From VRUE01 sp035698885 (GTDB lineage Bacteria > Actinomycetota > Thermoleophilia > Solirubrobacterales > 70-9), in assembly GCA_035698885.1 (NCBI GenBank), contig DASSBJ010000030.1, positions 1 through 43,750 on the forward strand: a stretch of DNA of 43,750 nt, in the 5' to 3' direction. Shown piece after piece: positions 39,303 to 43,750 of this stretch (the first letter of the stretch is position 1; every line of letters begins with the position of its first letter). The notes beneath the pieces were generated by a model. That model saw only the letters and a list, made by a program, of their open reading frames with translations. It was not told where the DNA came from and did not search any database. The position numbers were made by a program, and so were the translations under genes.

Positions 39303-40457
39303 CTCGGTACCCTCCGTCACCGCGTCCAGCAGCTCGCGGGCCACGTAGCGCTTCTGCCCCCGTAACCCGGCGCCGATCTCCTCCAATACCCCACGCTCCG
39401 CCATTCCCCGGAGAAGTCGCAGGGCGGTGGGACGACTCACGGCAAGCGAATCTTCGATCGTCGCGGTGGTGAGGACCGGGTTTTCGCAAATCAGGTCGAC
39501 GAGCGCCAGGTAGTTCTTGGGAGACGCCTGCGCAGCTGCAACCTGCCGGTACCGATCCTGTAGCCCGACGATTCGGCGCGAGCGCCGGACCGCATCGTCG
39601 GCCTGGGTTTCGACAGCGGTGAGGAACAGCTCGATCCAGGGAAGCGGTTCTCCGGCTTCGCGAATCGCCTGGAGGCTGCCGTAGTAGGCGCGGCGGTTGT
39701 GTTCGAGATAAGAGCTGAGATAGAGCAGCGGAGCGGGAAGCCGCTCCCTCGCGATCAGGAAGAAGACGAGCAGCAGGCGGCCGAGGCGACCGTTGCCGTC
39801 AAGATACGGGTGAATCGTCTCGAGCTGGGCATGCAGCAAGGCGTTCTGCACCAGCAGGGGCATCTCCGGTTCCTCGTGAGCGAAGCGCTCCCAGTCGGCG
39901 AGAAGGCCATGTAGCTCGGCGGGCGGCGGGGGGACGAATTCCGCCGTCTCGATCGTCGAGCCCGGCCCTCCTATCCAGTTCTGGGTGCGACGCAACTCGC
40001 CGGGGGAACGCTCGCGCCCGCGTACGCCGGCCATAAGCCTTCGGTGCATCCCGGATAGGAGCCGGGTGCTGATCGGCAGTCGATCGAGCTGCCCCAAGCC
40101 CCACCACATCGCCTCGACGTAGTTGACGACTTCCTCGACATCCTCGTTCGCGGGGCGTCCGGAGACATCGTTTTCGAGAACCTCCGCAAGGCTCGCCTGC
40201 GTGCCCTCGATCCGGGTCGACGCGAGCGCCTCGCGCAGGAGATACGGCCGGATCAGGAGATCGGGGTTGGGAAGCAGACCGCCGATCCCCGCAAGCCGGC
40301 CAATCGCCCCCTCGGCGTCCGCCAGCAGTCGCGCCGTCGCGCCGGGGAGGTCCAACGTACGCGGGATCTGCGTGGGGAAGTAGGCGACGTAACCGTGCGG
40401 TCCGGTCGTTTTTCGCGCCTCGCCGAAGGGCGTCGATGGGTATCGCTGCGGATCCAC
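39288..40457 (-). CDS. Fic-domain protein with N-terminal inhibitory helix and C-terminal winged helix
   Basis: 389 residues. The Fic motif is H216-P-Y-L-D-G-N-G-R-L-G-R227; Fic proteins transfer AMP (or related groups) onto proteins. The inhibitory motif S80-x-x-x-E84-G85 precedes the Fic core, making this a class II enzyme kept inactive by its own N-terminal helix. The C-terminal part (LVDLICENPVLTTATIEDSLAVSRPTALRLLRGMAERGVLEEI) is a winged helix, implying DNA binding or autoregulation. GTG 40457 follows TAAGAT by 7 nt. A TAACG-rich dyad lies upstream. Confidence 0.9.
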   Translation of the reverse strand: MDPQRYPSTPFGEARKTTGPHGYVAYFPTQIPRTLDLPGATARLLADAEGAIGRLAGIGGLLPNPDLLIRPYLLREALASTRIEGTQASLAEVLENDVSGRPANEDVEEVVNYVEAMWWGLGQLDRLPISTRLLSGMHRRLMAGVRGRERSPGELRRTQNWIGGPGSTIETAEFVPPPPAELHGLLADWERFAHEEPEMPLLVQNALLHAQLETIHPYLDGNGRLGRLLLVFFLIARERLPAPLLYLSSYLEHNRRAYYGSLQAIREAGEPLPWIELFLTAVETQADDAVRRSRRIVGLQDRYRQVAAAQASPKNYLALVDLICENPVLTTATIEDSLAVSRPTALRLLRGMAERGVLEEIGAGLRGQKRYVARELLDAVTEGTESAVG

Positions 40458-40496
40458 CCACGGAATCTTACTAGACCATAACGCTTTGGCCCTGAA

Positions 40497-40525
40497 ACGT
40501 TAGAGACAGGCCGCGACCCTAACGT
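40497..40525. promoter_or_regulatory. ACGTTAG-N15-CTAACGT dyad upstream of fic
   Basis: ACGTTAG (40497-40503) and CTAACGT (40519-40525) are perfect inverted arms lying 27-62 bases upstream of the TAAGAT hexamer of the fic gene. Additional TAACG half-copies occur at 40469. It is a candidate operator, possibly for the Fic protein's own winged helix, or a weak terminator of sigH. Confidence 0.35.
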
Positions 40526-40565
40526 CGCTGTAAGGGTCGCTGTGAACGACGTGGATTTGTGGTCT

Positions 40566-41228
40566 CTACGCGGGCACCTCTCGTGAGTCGAGGTGGCTTG
40601 CGACCTTGCGCTTGACCCGCTGCAGGGCGTTGTCGACGGTCTTCGTGTCGCACTCGAGGCGCTCGGCCGTGATCTCGTACGAGTGACCGTCGAGGTAGAG
40701 GGAGAGGACGCGGCTCTCGAGGTCGGAGAGGACGCCGGTGGTTCCCGAGAGGCAGGAGACGAGGCTCGCCAGCTCTTCGGTGGCGATCACCTGGTTGACC
40801 GGGTCGGCGACGCTGGGACCGGGGAGGATCTCGTCGAGGGTCGTTTCGGAATCGCCCGCCGCGGCAGGCGTCTGGCTGAAAGAGACGTACTGGTTGAGCG
40901 GCGTGTGCTTGTTACGCGTAGCGGTCTTGACGGCGGTGATGATCTGGCGGGTGATGCAGAGCTCGGCGAAGCTGCGAAAGCTCGACTCGCGATCGGTGCG
41001 ATAGTCGCGAATCGCCTTGTAGAGGCCGAGCAGGCCTTCCTGGATCAGGTCGTCGCTCTCCCCGCCGAGCAGGAAGTAGGACGAGGCCTTGAGGCGGACG
41101 AAGCCGCGGTAGCGCCGCACGATCTGGTCGTAGGCGTCGGTCCGTCCCTCCTTGGCGAGGGCGACCAGGTAGTGATCATCAAGTTCAACTTGAGGGTTAG
41201 CAGTGGAAGCAGGCGACGATAGAGCCAC
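40566..41228 (-). CDS. sigH: SigH-type RNA polymerase sigma factor
   Basis: 220 residues. It matches the SigH/sigma-30 group known from Bacillus sporulation and found next to rlmB and cysS in many Gram-positives: DDHYLVALAKEGRTDAYDQIVRRYRGFVRLKASSYFLLGG, ESDDLIQEGLLGLYKAIRDY, SFRSFAELCITRQIITAVKTATRNKH and the region 4 LSDLESRVLSLYLDGHSYEITAERLECDTKTVDNALQRVKRKV. GTG 41228 has AAGGAG 8 nt upstream; the longer frame passes through a 5' leader hairpin. A TTGACA promoter lies about 140 bases upstream. Confidence 0.92.
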   Translation of the reverse strand: MALSSPASTANPQVELDDHYLVALAKEGRTDAYDQIVRRYRGFVRLKASSYFLLGGESDDLIQEGLLGLYKAIRDYRTDRESSFRSFAELCITRQIITAVKTATRNKHTPLNQYVSFSQTPAAAGDSETTLDEILPGPSVADPVNQVIATEELASLVSCLSGTTGVLSDLESRVLSLYLDGHSYEITAERLECDTKTVDNALQRVKRKVASHLDSREVPA

Positions 41229-41302
41229 AGATCCTTCTCCTTTTCGAGACGAAGGGTCGTGACGCCTGTACCTCCCCTGGTGGCGCCGGTATTGACTGGC
41301 CA

Positions 41303-41325
41303 AAGCTCAGACTCAAGCTGAGCTT
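41303..41325 (-). other. Hairpin in the sigH 5' leader
   Basis: AAGCTCAG and CTGAGCTT form a perfect 8-bp stem around a 7-base loop, between the proposed promoter and the ribosome site. The leader of about 110 nt contrasts with the leaderless starts common in this window, so it may have a regulatory role in sigH translation. Confidence 0.4.
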
Positions 41326-41344
41326 CACCCTTATTGCCGGGGCA

Positions 41345-41372
41345 TTCTTACCGGCCTGCGGAGTTCTGTCAA
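41345..41372 (-). promoter_or_regulatory. Housekeeping-type promoter of sigH
   Basis: On the minus strand TTGACA (41372-41367) and TAAGAA (41350-41345) are 16 bases apart. The perfect -35 hexamer and AT-rich -10 stand out in this GC-rich region. The predicted start near 41338 gives a leader of about 110 nt that includes the 8-bp hairpin and the AAGGAG site. Confidence 0.6.
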
Positions 41373-41390
41373 CCCCAAAATGCGGATTTC

Positions 41391-41426
41391 CTGCAACTGC
41401 CGTTGCAGGTGCTAGAGGCCTCTAGC
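41391..41426. terminator. Tandem palindromes at the end of rlmB
   Basis: CCTGCAAC-TGCC-GTTGCAGG (41391-41410) is a perfect 8-bp hairpin. GCTAGAGGCCTCTAGC (41411-41426) is a perfect 16-base palindrome containing the rlmB stop codon. Together they probably terminate or pause rlmB-cysS transcription before the sigH promoter; no T-run follows. Confidence 0.5.
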
Positions 41427-42075
41427 GCTGGCGGATCGCCTCGAAGAGCAGCGCCGTCGCCGCGGCGGAGACGTTGAGCGAGTCGACCTCGCCGCGCCTC
41501 GGCAGGGCGAGGAGACCGTCGCAGGCCGAGGCGACGCGGGGACGGATGCCCTTCCCCTCGCCGCCGAGCACCAGCACCGTCGGCCCGCTCAGGTCGGCGT
41601 CCCAGGGCGCCTGCTTCGCGTCGGCGTCGGCCCCCCAGATCCAGAAGCCCCTGTCCTTGGCGTCCCCGAGCCAATCGGCGAGGTTGCGCACGTGGGCGAC
41701 CTCGAGGTGCTCGACCGCGCCCGCCGAGGCCTTGCAGGCGACCGCCGTCAACTCGGCCGAGCGGCGCTCGGGAACTACGACGCCGGCCGCCCCGGCGAAC
41801 TCCGCCGAGCGGCAGACGGCGCCGAGGTTGCGCGGGTCCTGCACCTGGTCGAGGGCGACGATCAGCGCATCCGGTCGCCCCAGCAGCGCGCCGGGGTCCG
41901 CATACGGATACGGATCGACCTCGGCGACGACCCCCTGATGGTCCGGCGACCCGCAGAGCCGCTCCAGCTCCTCACCGGACACGTCCGGCGCCCGCCAGAC
42001 CCGCCGCACCGCCCGCCTCCCCCGCTCGGCCTCCTCCACCGGGCGCCGGCCGTAGATGATCTGGCTGGCGGCCAT
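41422..42075 (-). CDS. rlmB: 23S rRNA (guanosine-2'-O-)-methyltransferase RlmB, SpoU family
   Basis: 217 residues. The SPOUT knot motifs are complete: DQVQDPRNLGAVCRSAEFAGA (motif 1), VLVLGGEGKGIRP (motif 2) and DSLNVSAAATALLFEA (motif 3). A short N-terminal substrate-binding domain (QIIYGRRPVEEAERGRRAVRRVW) precedes them; the protein is about 25-30 residues shorter than typical RlmB, mainly here. It methylates the ribose of a conserved G in 23S rRNA. Its ATG overlaps the cysS stop by one base, so the two are co-translated. Confidence 0.92.
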   Translation of the reverse strand: MAASQIIYGRRPVEEAERGRRAVRRVWRAPDVSGEELERLCGSPDHQGVVAEVDPYPYADPGALLGRPDALIVALDQVQDPRNLGAVCRSAEFAGAAGVVVPERRSAELTAVACKASAGAVEHLEVAHVRNLADWLGDAKDRGFWIWGADADAKQAPWDADLSGPTVLVLGGEGKGIRPRVASACDGLLALPRRGEVDSLNVSAAATALLFEAIRQR

Positions 42076-43472
42076 CAGGCCTTCGGCACGAGCTTCGCGC
42101 CCTCGGCCGAGTCCCGAACCTCCCAGCCAAGCTCGGCGAGCTGCTCCCGAATCTCATCCGCCCGCGCGAAGTCCTTGGCCGCCCGAGCTTGCTCGCGTTC
42201 GTCCATCAGCTCGTTGGCCCGCTCGTCGCTCTCAACCCCCTCTTCCGGCTGGGCAAGTGAGCCGAGTCCGACGAGCTCGAGCATCTCCGCCAGCGCCTCT
42301 GAAGCCCCCGGAATCTCCTCCCGATTCGCTTCCCCGACGAGCTCAAAAGCCTCGGCCATCGCCTTTGGCGTGTTGAAGTCATCAGCGAGAGCTTCGCGGA
42401 ACCCTTCGAGGCGGACGCCAGGGGAGGCCCCGGCGGAGCCTCCCCGCTGTTGCTCCGACGGGGCCTCCCCTGGTGGCCGCCCCTTGGGATCCACCGGATG
42501 CTCGCGAAAGAAGTTCCGCAACCGCTCGACCTGGGCGACAGCCTGTTCCATTTGAAGGGAACCGAACGCCAGCGGCTGCCGGTAATGGCCCGAGATCAAG
42601 TAGGCCACAACCGCCTCGCGCCCATACCGATCCAGCGCCTCCGACAGCTGGAAGATGTTGCCCTCCGACTTCGACATCTTCGCCGCGTCGGTCTCGATCA
42701 TCCCGTTGTGCATCCAGATCTGAGCAAACGGACGACCAGCAGCCTCAGACTGAGCTATCTCGTTCTCGTGATGTGGAAAAACGAGGTCTGACCCACCCCC
42801 ATGAATGGCAAATGAAGGGCCAAGCTCGGCCTCAGCCATTGCCGAACACTCGATGTGCCACCCAGGTCTTCCAGGGCCCCAGGGAGAGTCCCAAGAACTG
42901 TCCTCCCCCTCCTTATGGGCCTTCCAAAGAGCGAAGTCAAGAGCGTTCTCCTTGAGCGATGCGGAGCCCGTCTCCTCCCCCTGGTCCATATCCTCGGTGC
43001 GCCGGTTCGAGAGCTTCCCGTAGTCCGCAAAGCTCTTGACGCGGAAATAGACATCGCCGTCAGACTCATAAGCGTGCCCCGAATCAATGAGGTCGCTAAT
43101 CAGCCCAACTATGCCTTGAATAGTCTCGCTTGCCAGTGGCTCGGAATCAGGGCGGCCAAGCCCCAGACGCTCAGTGTCCTCGAAGTAGGCGGCAGTCATC
43201 CGCTTCGCGAACTCTTCGGATGGCTCATCGGCTTGACGCGCCGCGTCGTAGATCTTGTCGTTGATGTCGGTGACGTTGATCACGAGCTTGGTCTTGTAAC
43301 CCTCTGTCTTGAGGAACCGAGACAGCAGCATGAAGACCACGAAGGGCCGGGCATTGCCAATGTGTATCCGGCTGTAGACAGTCGGACCGCATGCATAAAT
43401 GCCGACCTCCTCATCACGAGGCAGAGCCCGCAACTCCCCGGACAACGTGTCCCGTATCTGAACGTCCCGCAT
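42075..43472 (-). CDS. cysS: Cysteinyl-tRNA synthetase
   Basis: 465 residues. It charges tRNA-Cys. Class I motifs: YACGPTVYSRIHIGNARPF (HIGH-type HIGN and zinc Cys), WHIECSAMAEAELG, HGGGSDLVFPHHENE with zinc ligands, and KMSKSEGN. Near residues 331-354 a Gly/Pro/Ser-rich stretch is encoded by a palindromic element, between the catalytic core and the DDFNTPKA helix bundle. GC at third positions is lower in the N-terminal two thirds than in neighbours. ATG 43472 follows TAGCAT by 8 nt with no Shine-Dalgarno. Confidence 0.95.
   Translation of the reverse strand: MRDVQIRDTLSGELRALPRDEEVGIYACGPTVYSRIHIGNARPFVVFMLLSRFLKTEGYKTKLVINVTDINDKIYDAARQADEPSEEFAKRMTAAYFEDTERLGLGRPDSEPLASETIQGIVGLISDLIDSGHAYESDGDVYFRVKSFADYGKLSNRRTEDMDQGEETGSASLKENALDFALWKAHKEGEDSSWDSPWGPGRPGWHIECSAMAEAELGPSFAIHGGGSDLVFPHHENEIAQSEAAGRPFAQIWMHNGMIETDAAKMSKSEGNIFQLSEALDRYGREAVVAYLISGHYRQPLAFGSLQMEQAVAQVERLRNFFREHPVDPKGRPPGEAPSEQQRGGSAGASPGVRLEGFREALADDFNTPKAMAEAFELVGEANREEIPGASEALAEMLELVGLGSLAQPEEGVESDERANELMDEREQARAAKDFARADEIREQLAELGWEVRDSAEGAKLVPKA
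42411..42480. repeat. Palindromic element inside the cysS reading frame
   Basis: Arms 42418-42432 and 42459-42473 are perfect 15-base inverted repeats; extended to 42411-42432 and 42459-42480 they agree at 20 of 22. The loop repeats GCCTCCCC, so alternative hairpins are possible. The unit is read in frame as a Gly/Pro/Ser-rich linker. Such in-frame palindromes are reminiscent of Rickettsia palindromic elements; no second copy is seen in this window. Confidence 0.6.
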
Positions 43473-43480
43473 GAGGCGTG

Positions 43481-43486
43481 ATGCTA
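43481..43486 (-). promoter_or_regulatory. -10 hexamer (TAGCAT) of cysS
   Basis: TAGCAT on the minus strand ends exactly 8 nt before ATG 43472. With no ribosome site in between, a leaderless cysS transcript is predicted. It lies just outside the large dyad at 43508-43622. Confidence 0.5.
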
Positions 43487-43507
43487 ATCGGCATCTCCCG
43501 CGGGAGG

Positions 43508-43622
43508 CGGCGGGTGGGGGTGTTCGGGCGGGGCGGCGTTAGTTTTTCGCTTGACCCTCAGCGAGTAGCGCGACCTCCGTGCGCGAAAAACCTAGCCCCG
43601 GCCGGACACCCCCCACCCGCCG
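43508..43622. repeat. Large imperfect inverted repeat upstream of cysS
   Basis: Two inverted arms of about 40-43 bases (43508-43550 and 43583-43622) surround a 32-base centre. Each arm reads from outside inwards as a G-rich CGGCGGGTGGGGG block, a GGGGC block, TAG and TTTTTCGC; the left arm has a few extra bases near 43535-43539. It fills most of the 180-base gap between the unidentified gene at the edge and cysS. A bidirectional terminator or a mobile palindromic repeat are both possible. Confidence 0.55.
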
Positions 43623-43652
43623 ACAGGACCCGCGGGCTGACCGCTCCCGTCC

Positions 43653-43750
43653 CTAAAACGTGCGGTAGCCGGCCCCGGAGGGCGACGCCTCGTTGCGCGA
43701 CCAGGTCGGCGCGGTCTCGTCGGCCACCGCGAGCACCTCGCGGCGCGCCC
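43653..43750 (-). CDS. C-terminal end of an unidentified protein (partial at window edge)
   Basis: The minus-strand frame is open from the right edge to a TAG at 43655-43653, giving 31 full codons: RREVLAVADETAPTWSRNEA, then SPSGAGYRTF at the end. Codon use is strongly GC-biased, as in real genes here. The fragment is too short to identify. The large dyad just downstream would be its terminator. Confidence 0.45.
   Translation of the reverse strand, partial: ARREVLAVADETAPTWSRNEASPSGAGYRTF

Overview
The window is GC-rich, gene-dense bacterial chromosome. The lysA-hom-thrC-thrB order, an F420-type LLM oxidoreductase, paired FadE-like acyl-CoA dehydrogenases, SHOCT and CW_binding_2 proteins and a SigH-type sigma factor beside rlmB and cysS point to an actinobacterium. 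A deep lineage such as Thermoleophilia/Solirubrobacterales fits best, but this is inferred from gene content and not from a marker gene. Most long open frames opposite these genes are antisense shadows caused by GC bias.

Layout. 1-1391: N-terminal part of a glutamate synthase-like large subunit running off the left edge. 1463-11510: an accessory block on the minus strand, with lower GC in places: a PucR-type regulator, an RTX calcium-binding secreted protein, a 1790-residue modular secreted protein (two LamG-like and several Ig/FN3-like modules, a clan GH-A-like barrel, two ricin B lectin domains) and a secreted beta-propeller. 11564-16126: aspartate-family amino acid operon lysA-hom-thrC-thrB. 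16173-18144: a membrane-anchored low-complexity protein and a coiled-coil M23 peptidase. 18303-27444: lipid/acyl-CoA catabolism (three acyl-CoA dehydrogenases, thiolase, 3-hydroxyacyl-CoA dehydrogenase, LLM oxidoreductase) plus a small plus-strand operon (CW_binding_2-like protein, small protein, MBL hydrolase). 27445-36097: CorC-type CBS transporter, BtuF-like protein, rhomboid protease, DUF4383-like protein, sigma factor with a small membrane partner, a PlsC-GpsA fusion, a VOC dioxygenase and a SHOCT membrane protein. 36104-40457: tRNA-Thr overlapped by a PD-(D/E)xK gene, a GNAT protein, a nucleotidyltransferase remnant, a saccharopine dehydrogenase-like protein and a Fic protein. 40566-43472: sigH, rlmB, cysS. 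43653-43750: C-terminal end of an unidentified gene. No gap between genes exceeds 300 bases.

How the genes work together. The lysA-hom-thrC-thrB genes overlap or are nearly abutting and take aspartate semialdehyde and diaminopimelate to homoserine, threonine and lysine. The beta-oxidation genes at 19577 and 26513 carry nearly the same palindrome upstream, so a TetR/FadR-type repressor probably controls both. The RTX and modular hydrolase genes look co-transcribed and extracellular.

Structural signals not explained by genes: (i) many starts have a TANNNT hexamer 6-8 nt upstream and no Shine-Dalgarno, implying widespread leaderless transcripts; (ii) two divergent gene pairs appear to have back-to-back -10 elements sharing one TA step; (iii) large palindromes lie after the first acyl-CoA dehydrogenase and upstream of cysS, and one palindromic element sits in frame inside cysS. 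No CRISPR array, insertion sequence, prophage or rRNA was seen.
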